A stretch of 64,000 nt of DNA from Varroa destructor (taxonomy: Eukaryota; Arthropoda; Arachnida; Mesostigmata; Varroidae), in the NCBI RefSeq assembly GCF_002443255.2, contig NW_019211459.1:22454477-22518476 (forward strand), read 5' to 3'. Below are positions 49,730 to 62,961 of this stretch, one piece after another (position 1 is the first letter of the stretch; each line of letters starts with the position of its first letter). The notes under the pieces were generated by a model. That model searched no databases, was not told where the DNA came from, and saw only the letters and a list, made by a program, of their open reading frames with translations. A program made the position numbers and the translations under genes.

Positions 49730-50628
49730 CTATTCGTGGTTTGCCAACGAGAGGCACGTTATCAGAGCATAGACAAAACGCTAGTAATACTAAACAACAA
49801 GCAAATATTGCACAATTTATGTACTTTCTATTTTTCTCATAGCTACTGAGCTGTAACCTTGAGTTTGACCAACTTTATCAGACGAAGTTCCCATATGTCC
49901 TTAACCGGTAACTGACTCACAAGCACAGAGTTAGGTGCGCTACAAAAACAACCTCTTTCATGAATAGCAATTAACAGCTGTTCCGGCTCATCCAAAGAGC
50001 ACCGTATGGGTAAACAGTCGGTCAGACAAAGGTCAAAAATGTTGTCTTTCGTAAGCGTCAGCGGTGTGAGTTCTTTAGGATTTTTCATCCCGACCTGATG
50101 TGACTGGTAGGTGTTGGTCATGCTGAGCCGCTGAATCATAGCGTCTTCCAAGAAATGTACGGCAATGCGGGTTTGAATGAATAAGTAAGAGAGAAGACGT
50201 CTGTTTTAAAAGAACGAAAGGGGTACCGCATCCGGCTCAGAGCTGAGTCTAGTTTTCAAACGGCTCCCCCTTTTTTCATTTGCCGGTATAGCATTTTGGA
50301 ATTTACTACGACCCTACATCGCTTATAAAAATTAAAACAAAAATCCATTGAAGTCATGTGCTGCATCCATTACTATGAAGGCTCCAATGTGTAAATTAGT
50401 ACGCCATCATTGTATAGAACGTTCGTTTAATTTATTTGTTACGTCTAAAGCGTCGATCGCGTTTGTATGATTCTAGCGTTTTACAGGGAACGATTCGAAG
50501 ACTATAATTCAAGCTAAGAAGGAAAACGTTACAAACGCCAGGGAATCCACTTGTTATTGACTTACAGCTACGGGTTAATATGATCGTGCTCATTGGCTGT
50601 ATCCTTAAGACACTAATTTACCCTGTAG

Positions 50629-50678
50629 CCTATGCCGTCGTATAAACACTTTTTTAAGTGTCTATACGACGGCATAGG
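50629..50678. repeat. Near-perfect hairpin, 23-bp arms, 4-base loop
   Basis: Positions 50629-50651 pair with 50656-50678 at 22 of 23 positions (one A-C mismatch) around a tttt loop. The core is cctatgccgtcgtata. It is too long and GC-balanced for chance. It could be a miRNA-like fold-back, a recent inverted duplication, or an element end. Confidence 0.9.
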
Positions 50679-53600
50679 TTAAAAAATAAGAACGCAAAAT
50701 GTAATAACTCGCTACCGTTATATGTTAAGAATGATTTTTCAAGAGTTTAAAAGATTAATCGGCTCGGGATGTTGTCAGGTGTTGGCGTTCTGAAGAGACC
50801 ATGGTAATGCACCTAGGGAGTTACTTCCAAATGATCGCGTGCTCGCACCTGTCTGACAAAGGATCATTAGCGGAGTCAGTTACTTAATAACAATCTATTT
50901 TCCAGGTTCCACTAAACGGCAAAAGATTGAAGTGATCGTGGGAATATCTACCTAATCATAACAATCGAAGTAGTTGGAACAATTTTATGCTAATAATAGT
51001 AGTACTAACAAAAGGCATATACGGGCTTTTCCACTTAGCAATGGGACTGTGTAACTTTGAGTAATACGAATGAACTGCATTTAAAGCTACATGTGACCTT
51101 GTACCAGAGTAGAGTGTTTTTGCACAAGCTGAAAAATCGTCTGCTTGTGTCCCTTCGTTGTTATGTCGTAGATTTCGGTTTTCTGGTTCCGTCTAATAGC
51201 GTGGTGATAATGTACTTGTCCATACAGTGAAGATGACGTGGGCTCAAATCCGGGCATAAGCAGGCCGCGTTTTGTTGTGAAAGCCAATTGTCTATCAATG
51301 CAGTCGTTTAGATTCATTCAGACGAATTTCAGTCACTCTATTAATTAACATATAAAGAAATATCACTCCGGATATTTAATGAATCGGTGTAGGATTAGTT
51401 CGTGGGTGCCTACCACCATAATCGTTGACCTTCTGATGTGTTTACTTTTCCAGGAATGGATTCATGAAGTGGGGCTGGCAGTGAGGATAGCGGTATCGTG
51501 GGGGGGTGTGTTTGTTGACGCGTCGTCGAACAGTCGTCTGAAATAGAGTTCGATTAAACAAGACGCTAGTGAAGCTTTGATTTTGCGTTACGAAAATTTC
51601 TAAATTGTCATCAATAACGACAATAACGCTATATGGCACTATATTCTAGTTAGTTACCACATGGCGTAATGATGTGGTTAAATTAATAACTTTATATGTT
51701 CTACTTGGTTCTGCCCATAGGGCTTCTTAAGTGGTCGTTTGATAGATCAACACCTCTTGGAAATGTGTCTACTGTGGTCTTCTAACAAGTTGACTGGCCA
51801 ATATTTCAAATACACTTTACAAAAGATGTACATGGCCATTTTTACGCTAGCTTACACAACACATTGTCGTAATTAGTAGTTAGAAGACGGCAAGTAGAAC
51901 ACTTTGGGTTGACAAAGATTAAAATTCGACCTGATTTTAGCTAAGTCAATAAGCTTATTTTGTCTAATTTCGTCTTGTAGCAAGTACTCGTAAATCACGA
52001 AAGCTCATATCAACAGAAAATAACCTTCCCGGACAACGTTCAGTATCCGGTGGGGTGTGGATTGTAGACAATGAAGTCTTTTGAGGAATGAGGGCATCGC
52101 TAAACAGTGGCGTATAGAGTGGTGGAGCTTCAAACCTGGAAATGCAAGCAGAAAAAACACTAGTCCTAAGCGAGCTGACTAACGTATAGAGAGACGCTTT
52201 CTAAACTTAGCAGAGTGCCCATCATACCTAGAATAAAGTTAGCCAAACATTTTGCATTTAACGATTCCGATTATTCTGTTATTTATCAATTATATACACT
52301 CCTTTATGACCTACAATAAACTTGCACTCGACGAGATGCGCCGCGATGACATAATTCAACCACTGAACGCGCTCAGCGGGTTCCAGTAAAACTGCGTTTG
52401 GCGAGCCTAGAAAGCCTATCGGATTTGAAGTCGTACCGCACAACCGCCCGATCTTTGATGCGTAACATGAAAACTGTAGGAATTCTGCATGTGTATGACG
52501 TCTACGGCTAGTTTTTTTATAGCCGAAACTATTCTACATTTGAGATTACCATCGTGGATGGATCAGAGAATCCGAGAGGACCCTTCGCAACACGTACAGC
52601 TTTGCTGAAAGCCTATACTGATTTATATGAAAACCCTTTTACTGAGCAGAAACAGATGAAGCATATGTTAACCCACTGCTTCTCCTGAATATTATCTGGC
52701 CATGGAGATAATTTTATATAAGAATTAGAGAGGCATGGGTCTGGTCAGTTGTTGTTAACTACATCGTTAGCTTGCAGTCACGCTGAAAGTCAATGTCACA
52801 CTCTGTACCCCGGAACTTAAGAAATGTTTGTGACTATCGAACGTGTCCAGGCAAAGCCGATTCAATTCCGATCATTTCTGATCGAATGTGACCGATTTTC
52901 AGTGTCTCAAATTAGCCAATTCGGACTCACCTGGTCTTTGGCGCTACCTTCTCGATTGCCGCGATCGCTGGTGCTAACATCTGGTTTTCACAAGCCCGAC
53001 TCGAAAACTCTAAGCAAGGTGGTTGTACGGCCTCGCGCCACACTTGGGACAGTAAATGTGACGTTGGCGTTATCTGCTTGCTTAACTGCTCGATTCTGTG
53101 TTAGATATACGGTTACAGTTAAAAGCGTAAGTCGCTTGACCTCTTTCTGTGAACAAACTTTGGGTCAGAACTTGACAATTAAATAGGCAGGCTAGTTTAA
53201 CTATATCGTGTCTAATTTGGACGGTGTACACACGTGCTAATCGAAAAAAGAAATGGCTCACGTTAAATTACCTCTGAGTAGAGCGTGCCATGCGATCGAA
53301 TAGGTTGTCATCAAGGAATTGACGGGTAGCCACATCATCAGCGCTAAGGGTCAAATGAATGTAAATTATGGTAAGACGAGTATCCATTTGACTGGCTGTT
53401 GTTAAATGCCGACTTCCTAGGACGTCTTATACTCATGAAGCTTCATAGTTTTTTGAACCATTGCGTAACAGTGACCTATACGGCTGAGTGAAAATTCAAC
53501 TTCTTTTTGAAAAGTATTACGGTTGCATGGATGCGTCTGGGTCAACTTGATTTAATCTAGAGTTTCCAGGCTGCGGGGTATCGCGATATTGTGACGCGTT

Positions 53601-53759
53601 GCCACTAGTGCGTACGTTTTCCCAAGCAAATAGCACCTATTGTTGCTGCGCATTATTTTATAGTAGAGGTAAGTGAATATAACTGCTACAGGTCGGTCGT
53701 TTTTTGTTTCGAGGCTGATTCAGGTGTAAAGAAGCAAAAATTGGCTTATACCGCTTGCT

Positions 53760-53778
53760 GGATGGATGGATGGATGGA
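53760..53778. repeat. (GGAT)n microsatellite
   Basis: Four tandem GGAT units. Confidence 0.85.
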
Positions 53779-56284
53779 TTCGTAGTATCGAGCGGAGCTA
53801 GTGAACATTCCCACCTCTAAGATGCACGACTGAACCACCGGAACGTGATCATAACATCCCGAATAAGTGTATATAGCCTGAACGCTGTTACGGACGCAGA
53901 GGTTTCCACCAGTCCACGCAGCATTGGAGTAAGCCCCTTCGACATTGTTCCGAAGTGTCTGTTAGATGGGCATCCTCTGAAGTCGTCGCCACAGCAGAGC
54001 CCTACGTGACTTTACCTTGACCACAACTCTATCTAACTCTTTCAAAAAACTCTGCCTCGTCAAAGGCATAAATTTTACTCGATTTTGAAGTTAAATCTAT
54101 TCTTCTAACTAAGTACGGTTAACAAAATAATAAACACAAGGCATTAGTAACTGTTTACTTATTTGGCGTTGAACAGCTTGGCCCCGAAATCATCATTCTC
54201 TTCTACTCGGTATAAGCACGCTCAAGGAACTTGCGACATACACAGAATAGAAACTTTAGGCCTGGAGACGCTGTACGTGTTGTTGATGTTAACGGCTGCC
54301 AGCAGTTTCTGAGTGTTTACGTGTAACGTGAATGCACAAATACATTTTGAAGACATCCAAATTGCACGGCGTTACGATCGAGGCTGATCAAGTGCTCGTC
54401 GATATGACTACTTTGGCGGTCACATATTGAGGTGCAAGTTTCCTACGATGTGCGCCATTTAAAGCACGTGAAAAGAGCAAAAAACGAGGACATACACGCC
54501 ATATTGTGGACCTTTACGAGTCCACCCCTTCGACTGAGCTGTTTTCTATTGAGCTTAAGCCAATTCGCGTTTATATATACTGACGGCTGGCTTAAAACAC
54601 ACATGTCTGTGACGTCAAGTTACAGAGAATAAACATACTTTGGTTTTCCCAAAAATTAGGATTTAGCCAATGCAATCGTGCTTACTGTTACCGCGATCGT
54701 CTATGCACAAAACGTCAAAAAACGTATCTATATTAAAAGATGCATACGCCCAAATGTTACAACAGTAAAGAAATTGCAAGCTAAATAACGACGTCCCTAC
54801 TGCCAATCCAGAAATCGCCTAGTCGTGTAAATCAATATTTTCGTTTGTCGTTTTATCTCATGTCTTTCTATCGGAACGAAGTTGTGACCGAGAACGTACG
54901 TCTGGTTTATTCACGTAAGGCGCAACGGCAGCATCGTCCGTGTGCAAGCCTTTCAACAAGCGGCCAGCCGTCTAGCGCTGGTCACCGGGTCCGTTTTGTT
55001 TGGTAAGTGTTTCCAATTGCAATTTAAGATTGATCGTTTTGGACGACGTCCTCGATGTCGACAAACCACCCGGCGGCATTAGAGCACGGAACGAACGTAC
55101 ACAGTACCTCGACGTAACACGCAACTGTTTATGATTGCCGGCGAACGGAAATGATACGCTGCGTGCGAACAGTGTCAGTATTACGAATTCCCAAATGAAA
55201 AAAAAAACTAATAATTAGTTTAGCAAAAATAACGACTATGGTAATAGTCCGCTTGATGATGGCAGAGGTGATGCCGACGCAGGGTTGGCGTGAAGTCCTT
55301 GAAGTATACTTACATCGAGTAAACAGTGAGGAAAGGGTACGCTTGGAAGCCAGCACGAAACAATATTAATGACGATAAATGATGAAGGCTCCAGTCGAGC
55401 TCAAGAAAGTTGTGAACAAACATAAGGAGGTACGAGTTAGTAAGATTAGGCAAAGAGCGGTATAGCAAAGACATTCTAACGATTCTGTGGTGGACATCAG
55501 AAAAATGTGCTTGTTTTGAAGCAGTGACACTAATCTAGCAGTTAGTTCGTCGTTAACTTACGCGTTTGAACACTTTAGTTTTTTTTTTTTCATTTTAAAC
55601 CTAAAAAAGCGTACAAAATGTAGACTAGCAGGGGTTGCTTATGTACGTACAATCCAGGCGTAACAATATGTAAATCTAAGCGAAAAATACAATAATGCAG
55701 ACCATCTGCGGAATATATATATATATATGTGAAATTATCTATTTATTTGCTGAAAACGTAATGAGCGTTTTTTTTCCAGCTAGATGGCTTTAAGGTCATA
55801 TATATTGTGATATTTGTATGGTAATCGATGCGCTAAAATTGATTAAATTATTGCGGAAGCCGAGCAAGATCAACGTGTGAGTGGCTATGGCATCGCCAAG
55901 CAACGAAACATTTACCACCAGACCGTTCTAAACCATTTGAAGTGTCATTATGAGCTCCTATCGCCTGGCAAAGCATTGACTGACATAGACACCCGCTGTA
56001 AAAGACTAATAAGATCATAGCAGGCAGGCTCTTAAAAAATATCGACCGAAACTGGCGACCAGAAAGCTTGCAAGATCATGCCATCACCATCCGTTTTAGT
56101 TTTTGCAGAACTTCCTTAATGGTGTTAATTTAGCTCCAATAGAAGAATCTAAAGATTACGCTATCTTCAGTCCGGAATCCTTGGAAATGCATGGAATATA
56201 GAAGATATATAAGACCACAGAATGGGGGACAGAAAGATGGCAGAAAATCATCCGGCAAAAAAACCGCATCCTCTCATAAATAAA

Positions 56285-56700
56285 ATGTGTAAAATTATAA
56301 AGTTATTATCAGCCAAAAATTATATTCTCCTAATTTCTTCTAATTCTTCTAATTTATAAGCAAATTCTAGTTCTCTATATTCAATATTAAAACCTGAAAC
56401 TAATTCTCTTTGAGCTAAATCAAAACGGGGGTTCGATTAATTTCTGCTAACAAATGAAGGAAAAAAATTAATCAAAAAGCAAAAATAGATCATCTAAAAA
56501 TAGACTGAATAACATTTACATTTGATAAATTGATATTGCTATTTAATACTCACTTTATAAGAAATAGCTTGAGCATAATGGCCCCGAAAATGGCGTATAT
56601 ATAAATTATTTATCAATTTTGGTCTATAAATACTTTTTCAACAGGGCAATCAATATAAATACTTTTATGATATTTCAGAAATAATCACACTTAGAAATAG
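56285..56700 (-). pseudogene. Nuclear copy of mitochondrial nad1 (NUMT)
   Basis: Read on the minus strand this AT-rich block follows arthropod mitochondrial ND1 in order: a YAIFGA-like segment, AQAISYKVSI, a hydrophobic stretch, AEINRTP, then after a small shift ELVSGFNIEYR and further degenerate residues. ND1 normally reads near AQ-ISYEVS, AE-NRTPFD and ELVSGFN-EY. Stops and indels interrupt every frame under the nuclear code, and AGA occurs where mitochondrial Ser is expected. It is therefore a non-functional fragment of mitochondrial DNA in the nuclear genome, with edges uncertain by about 50 bases. An assembly join to real mitochondrial sequence is unlikely because of the decay. Confidence 0.75.
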
Positions 56701-56901
56701 TAAATAAAAGAACGACAAACTATATAGCGGTGCAGTCTTTTCATTTCTATGGTAATGTTCATAACATTATTATTTCTTAGCTACTATAAGAAATTATGTT
56801 CTGTTATCATTTTTTGGCAATTTATCTACATCATTGGCGTTCTTTATTTAAACGTACATTTCTTTCGTAAGTAAGCTTCTCACTGTACTACGTCTTATAC
56901 T

Positions 56902-56977
56902 GAATACTAATTCTACTATCTCACTTTAAATGAAGCCTTGAATACTAATTCTACTATCTCACTTTAAATGAAGCCTT
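56902..56977. repeat. 38-bp tandem duplication, two exact copies
   Basis: The unit at 56902-56939 (beginning gaatactaattctactatc) is repeated exactly at 56940-56977, about 200 bases from the NUMT. Confidence 0.95.
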
Positions 56978-57878
56978 TTTTTTAAAGTATACTTGCGTAC
57001 TTTAAATCATTGTGCTGGTAATTCTGAATTATGTTCACTGTAGGATATTTGCAAGCGTTTTTGTTGAGTAGTGGTCAAAACATAGGAGGTGCTCCAGTAT
57101 ACACTTGTCGGTTATGGCTTAGGCAGTGCACGAACTGGCATCCACATCAAACTATACCGATGTCAAGCTTCGTCGGCCTTTTCCCTCTAGTGATGAGTCT
57201 GAATAGAAAGATGCTTCAAGTCTTTTCAAGTACGCCTATCTGTTATGCGACCTGTTCACTGTCAACGGCGTTCAATTTCACGTCCGTGCGGCACGCAACT
57301 TCGATCTTCTTGTTCTTTCAACTTTGACTTGTAGTTGACATAGATTTGGCCTTTTTTTTTACGGCGTGCGCGTTACCGTACCATATCCCGTTCAGTTACG
57401 TCTCAGCCCACTAGTGGACGGATTGAAAACTGACCCGTCGGAAAAAAGTTCGTATTTGGGTTGCAAAAATGGTACAGCTTCGAAGGAGTGTAAAGGAGCC
57501 AGTAACCTTGTTTACATTGACAATTGCAATAGTTGTATGTTTACGACTTATGTTTCTAAATAGTAGGACCTGTGCTGCCATCTAGTTGGCCGGCAGTTAG
57601 ATAATGTCTCGCTCTGAAACTGACTCATTATAAAAATCGCGTCCATCTTTCGACGATCTCAGTTCCTAAATATATAAGATCGATATGCTAGAAAATAAAA
57701 TCTAACAAATAACCTTTTCAATTGATTTCAATGGCAGCCAACAATATTTGCTATTATCTATTACATTCTACCCACGTTTATGTTAAAACTTTTGCTAGAG
57801 AATAATGTCGCCGGTTTGTTATGCCTCGTTTCGTACGATTTAGCTACGGCTTGAAACGCTGTTATCTCACCTGTAATT

Positions 57879-57907
57879 ACGTTGAGCGTATTCAACACGC
57901 TCAACGT
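57879..57907. repeat. Perfect 11-bp hairpin
   Basis: acgttgagcgt at 57879-57889 pairs exactly with 57897-57907 over a 7-base loop. Confidence 0.85.
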
Positions 57908-58955
57908 TCAATGTTTAGTAAATGAAATATTTTTCATTCTGATTCTATTATTACATACAAGCGCGTACTATGAATTTTGGGGTTACAAAAGCTTATTAGA
58001 AAAACTACGTTTTATATGTACTTGGCTAGAAAGCAAAGATTGAATCGTATCAGCATAATCTTAGATGAAGACAATTGTCACATCTTAGAGATCTTGGTTA
58101 GGCTGGAATCACGTAACCTAGCTTGAAACCACCAGCATTGAGGCACTGGCCGCCCCCATGAGAACACAACATACTATGCCATTTGAAAAATCTTTTTTCT
58201 TCAGCTTCCCTTCATGGTAAAAAGATTTTCTACAAGCATGCAGATACGAAAATTTCACAAGCGCAATCAGAGTATCAAACCTAGATCGCTTTTTTTTCCG
58301 GGAACTGCTGCAAATATGAGACCATTGGTCAACAGCAGTATCGGACTTAAAACTCGAAATATTTATTCATAGAGATTTATAATTTTCCTCAAAATTTAGG
58401 TTGACCATCGTAAGTAGCCCACTTTCTTTCGACCCCAGAAAAGTGGTTCGCCTTTTTTTATCCTGACTAGCGGGATCGATACAATGTATTTAAGTTTGTC
58501 GATTTATTACAAAATATTGGCAATAAATGTCAGCAAGATCACTTGTAATGAAAAGCTTCATTCGTTGGTTGTCCGTTAGATAAATTTGCCTTGCCATTAA
58601 ACTAACGGCGTTTCCTTTATGTTCACGATAATGTTTTTCATTGTATACTAATTTCACAATTAAGCAAACCAATAATAAAAATAAGTAGGCCTAACCCAAG
58701 AGTCATTAATACCAGCTAATAAACACGGCGTCAAACTAACAAGCAACAGAAATCTTTTTGGTACGCGGTTTTTGGGATCTTGATGACTTTTCGGTTACCG
58801 CGCCAAAATTTAAAAGGCATCGTCGCAAATGCATTATTTACCCATCTTTGCGGTTTTAAGCAAATCTCTCGCCCGGATTTTGTGGTAACCACTAAAATTT
58901 GGCTCGCTGTAGTATGCTACATCTATGAGCTTACCACCCGAAGATAAACAAATCG

Positions 58956-59011
58956 AAAATAGCGTAAAGAAAAGTTTATATATATATGATAACTTTTCTT
59001 TACGCTATTTT
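58956..59011. repeat. Perfect 21-bp hairpin with AT loop
   Basis: Positions 58956-58976 (core tagcgtaaagaaaagtt) are the exact reverse complement of 58991-59011. The 14-base loop is TA-rich and the right arm is followed by a further T-run. It could be the fold-back end of a mobile element or a short inverted duplication. Confidence 0.92.
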
Positions 59012-59712
59012 TTTTTTTAAATAATATATAATTAATTTTTGTAACAGAACATGTTAAATAGATACCGACGCCTCTTATATATGATGCTTAATAATAATAG
59101 TACTACTATTATTGTGGTTGTTGATTTTTCTGTGGTGTGAATACAGCCGGCTTCAGGCACTTGCCATATGTCCAACTTGGCCTTTCGGTGTTTGATTCGT
59201 AGGCTTATAGTAAATTTTTAAGTTGCTCTTTTTTCCAGTGCAAATCGCTTCGCGTTAAATGAACCGATATGGGACAACTAAGCTGATTAGGTCGAAAAAA
59301 AAGCGGCGTTACTTCCATTACATGAAGGCAACAAGAAATTGGTTAAAGTTTTACATTTTCCGATTATGTTTCTGCAAGATAATTTACATTAATAACTGAA
59401 CTAATGGGTCGACACGTAATCTACTACCTTCTCTAATATTTACTTTGTATGAAGATCAATTTGCGATGTTACGCGTGGCTGCGAAGGAACGGTTTGGGTT
59501 GTACGTTCGTAGTATTATAGTACACTCATAGAGCATTTTAAAACGGTATATCCAGGTCTAGTCCTTCTAGCGTTAAGAAACGTGTCTGGCAGCTAAGTTG
59601 TCAATATCTCGTGTGTGCATAATAAAAAATGTGTGTGGGTGATATCGCTACCCAGTCTAATTAGAGAACCCCGCCTACAAATAAGAATGAACTTTGTTAA
59701 TTAATTTACATA

Positions 59713-59743
59713 CTTTATGAAGACATCGCAAGTCTTCATAAAG
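59713..59743. repeat. Perfect 12-bp hairpin
   Basis: ctttatgaagac at 59713-59724 pairs exactly with 59732-59743 over a 7-base loop. A further partial copy (aagtcttcaag) follows directly. Confidence 0.85.
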
Positions 59744-62319
59744 TCTTCAAGAACCTGAAACAGTACAATGCGCCTCTTTGTGGGTCCGTCACATTTGCCC
59801 TTTAGTTAAGCTTTAAAAACGATCATCGATGCAAATGCACCGTGACATCACATGCTATTCCCCAGTCTGCAGTGTAGGAACGTTCTAAGCAAATGTCATG
59901 TGATTTTTATGAGGAACAATCAAGTCGTATACAAAGAAACAAAAAAAAAAACGAGAAAGCTGACCACCAAAGTTTTTCTTACTACTTCGGTTGTGCCAGC
60001 GGAACTGTAAACGAGCACAAAGTTCACATAAGTATTTTCCTGAACATGGATACGTTTAGATACAGGTCACGGGTTGAAATTAACAAATGTTATACATTGA
60101 GAGATAAAGCTAGTTTTCGTGTCAGCAGCTTGTAGTTAATCAAAACCTTCTTAGCAATATGCCAGCAATTGATTCCAGAGCTACAGGCTCATTTACAATT
60201 AGGCTATGCCGCAGGATAAATTAAGTTCTCAGAATAAATTGGCTAAACTAACAAGTTCTGTTATTTTTTAATTAATTTTGCCACGAACGATGAAAAGAAG
60301 ATAGGTTTTTTCTTAGCAAGGTAAAGATAGCTGATGATATGTCTTTATGCTTATGTAGCAATGATTGGACGATGGGTTAGGAAGCCGGAATCCTAGAAAA
60401 AGACTGATTCAAATATGAATCCTGCGCCTGAACATGGCTGCCTGATTACATAAGTAGTGAAATCCCCGCTGTACTGATTACCTCAACAGGCACAGAAGCC
60501 GTATGCCTTGTAAGATCCTCTATGCAGAACCCACCTTCCTTCTGTACTTTCTCCGACTAAGATATCATGATAAATTAAAACACGGAACCTAGTAGCCTAG
60601 GATTTCGAGTACACTGCTGTTTGAACGTAATTACAAATTAGAGCATTTTGTTAATACAATTCGTAATAGTACCGGCGTACTACTAAAATTACTTATTCCA
60701 AAATACGAGTATACAATATATAGCTTTTGTTTATTTTGTTGACTCAACTTGGAAATGCTCAATTATTGTTATAGGAACTTGTTTACGTGGTTCCGATACT
60801 ATTTAGGTCTAACAGCTGCTAAAGTTGTCTTAGTTCTTTCTTTTTACTATCGCTTACACCGTTATAAAGGATGTATATCTTTCAATTAAGATTTTTTTAA
60901 TTAATAAAATATATAATCGACCGTTTGTGTTTATATAGGAAAAATGTTTATTTATTGTATATTAAGAAAAATTATTACATTGCTATATAAAGGCAAGCGC
61001 TCACACTAAACATCAATCAATAACTAAGTATAAACAAGTATATGGATATATTTGTTAGAAATCAGCCAACTAAAATTAGGTGACCTATTATTACTACTCA
61101 TAACTGGTTCAATAGAAAAATATGATCGCCAAAGCTATGACTAAAAAGGCTTGGGGAAATATTCAAGCAGAAAAGTAAGGGTTTCTGTGTAAAAGGCCCT
61201 AAAGTGATTTCGATGCATGTTTCTGCATAATTCGTTCTTTTTATAGAAACAGATCAATTTTTATATTTTAGTAAAACGGGACATAGGCCTCTTTGCACAA
61301 AGACCTTTCATATAAAGGCGGAAACAAGCAAATATGAAATAAAGAGATTGACGTTAAATAAATTTAACCGTCTAGATTTATTTGGCAGTCTATGTAAACC
61401 ATCCTTGTGTCCTTTTTGTGTCTAAGGGAACGCATAGCATCTTATTATCAAGTTGCCATTGGCCTGATATATTTGCTGTATCAGGTTAACATGTGTCTAA
61501 TGTTATCTCATATACTCTTCCTTTCTCTCCATTTTTAGGCAGGTGGGAGCTGCTGCAATGTCATAGCTTATTTATAGTTCTGTAATTTTTTCTACAACGC
61601 GTCCTTTAGGGATATTAATGCGCCTTGAGCAAGCGTCATTCATATTCAACCAACGTTTAGTGCCCATTTTCCTTGCCACCACCCTCCGCCCCGCTGTTTA
61701 TCACTACCTGGTTCTTACGATACGGGCGCACAAAATATCTCAGGGCCAATTTTATATGTGTTTTTAGTGCGTGTAATTATAACAACTTGTATTTCTATTT
61801 AAAATGAATTTTTAACCCTATATACCAGCAGTCATTATGTCAAACATAGTTGTAAGCCTTGCAAACAACTCGTTCGCTCTTTATGTCTTTCTTCGCTAAT
61901 ACCAGATGTATAAATACTTTAAAACAGCTCAAACAGCTAAAAGCGAATCAAGCAAACGTACCGTTATGTACAGAGTACCTAAAACCTGATCTGTCTGATC
62001 GATACGCCTTTTTTCTTATAGACACTCTTTTTAAAGCTGTACTAGTGTTCATTGTCTTGACAAGCCTTGAAAAAATGCTTCAAAGCTTTCAGTGCTTAAA
62101 AAAGTGCCCATCGATGCCCATACAACAGAGACGCTTAGGAGCAACCGATACAATTCATTTAAACGTCTATCAACAATTTTGGGAGCATCTTTTTCTCTGC
62201 GAAACGAGGCCTATGAATGGCCTTATCGTTCGGCGGTAGCATTCAGCAAAGCCAAATGTTCGACAATTCGATTGGGAGTTTGAAAAAAACGAAGAAAACA
62301 AATCGCTGAAAATCAGACG

Positions 62320-62961
62320 ATGACCGAGATCGCTCGAATAGAAAACGTAGATGGTGAAACCGATACACCATCGACGATCACTGAGAGTAGCAAGCGGCGC
62401 ATATCTAAATCACCGAATAATCAATCCCCAGTCCTTGGCAAAAAGTCTGTGACGCCTGCACGTGGGGTCAGCAACCTCGCTCCTGCAACCCCCACACACG
62501 GATTGCCAATTCCTGTTGCGAAGTTAGATAATAGTCAGATAACTTTCTCACAAACTTTAAGTGGACTATCGCCACACTTCCGTGGTCGGCCATGTTACGT
62601 ACTTAGTTCTGTAATTGTGGTGATAATGATTGTACTTTCAATTTTTGCTGTTATAGCTGCTCTTCTAGTATTTTTCACGAAGCCTGCGACTCAAGCCACA
62701 ACGACAAAGGAGGTAATTGAACTTTTAACTTTAGTGGAGGCTTCGAAAGCCGCGCAACCAGCTACAGAGATTCACTTTAATCCTGCCGAACAGGAGACGT
62801 TTCCTAATTCTCTACAGTCCCCAACTACAGTGCAAGGTCGGTTTTCACCTACTGACGATTCTATGACCGATTCCTATTCGAATGACGCTAGCACTTTCAC
62901 CGAGATTACGTTTTCGACTGATGAAAGCACCGAGGAACACAGTTCAGTGGATTTTCCCTGA
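62320..62961 (+). CDS. Uncharacterised Ser/Thr-rich single-pass membrane protein
   Basis: The longest ORF in the window, 213 residues, with an ATG four bases after a possible acceptor (aaaatcag/acgatg). Residues 1-90 are polar, basic and Ser/Pro-rich (SSKRRISKSPNNQSP). Residues about 93-119 form one strong membrane helix (VLSSVIVVIMIVLSIFAVIA, then ALLVFF). Residues 120-213 are rich in Ser, Thr, Asp and Glu without cysteines, like a mucin-type or O-glycosylated stalk. There is no signal peptide and positive charge precedes the helix, so a type II topology (N-terminus inside) is likely. No family was recognised. It could be a whole protein or the first coding exon of a type II ectoenzyme spliced before its stop. 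Confidence 0.55.
   Translation: MTEIARIENVDGETDTPSTITESSKRRISKSPNNQSPVLGKKSVTPARGVSNLAPATPTHGLPIPVAKLDNSQITFSQTLSGLSPHFRGRPCYVLSSVIVVIMIVLSIFAVIAALLVFFTKPATQATTTKEVIELLTLVEASKAAQPATEIHFNPAEQETFPNSLQSPTTVQGRFSPTDDSMTDSYSNDASTFTEITFSTDESTEEHSSVDFP

Larger units (their letters stand above)
49730..56279. other. Stretch without a recognised gene
   Basis: It holds the large hairpin at 50629-50678, a GGAT microsatellite near 53760-53778, and unassigned ORFs (52824-53186 plus, 120 codons). A strong donor-like TTTG/GTAAGTG at 54999/55000 after a GC-richer stretch could be a 5' UTR exon of a downstream plus-strand gene such as the one at 62320. That link is a guess. Confidence 0.35.
56980..62315. other. 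Stretch without a recognised gene
   Basis: ORFs such as 57031-57327, 59893-60135 and 61859-62239 (all plus) have no recognised domain. Three perfect inverted repeats lie here (57879-57907, 58956-59011, 59713-59743). The rest is AT-rich intergenic or intronic DNA. Confidence 0.4.

Noticed and set aside
51180..51258. Second tRNA-like sequence with a B-box-like gggctcaaatccggg
   Set aside because: No acceptor stem and a poor A box. Too weak to call.
52824..53186. 120-codon plus-strand ORF
   Set aside because: No recognised family. Low-complexity Ser/Thr/Arg content and no flanking splice sites.
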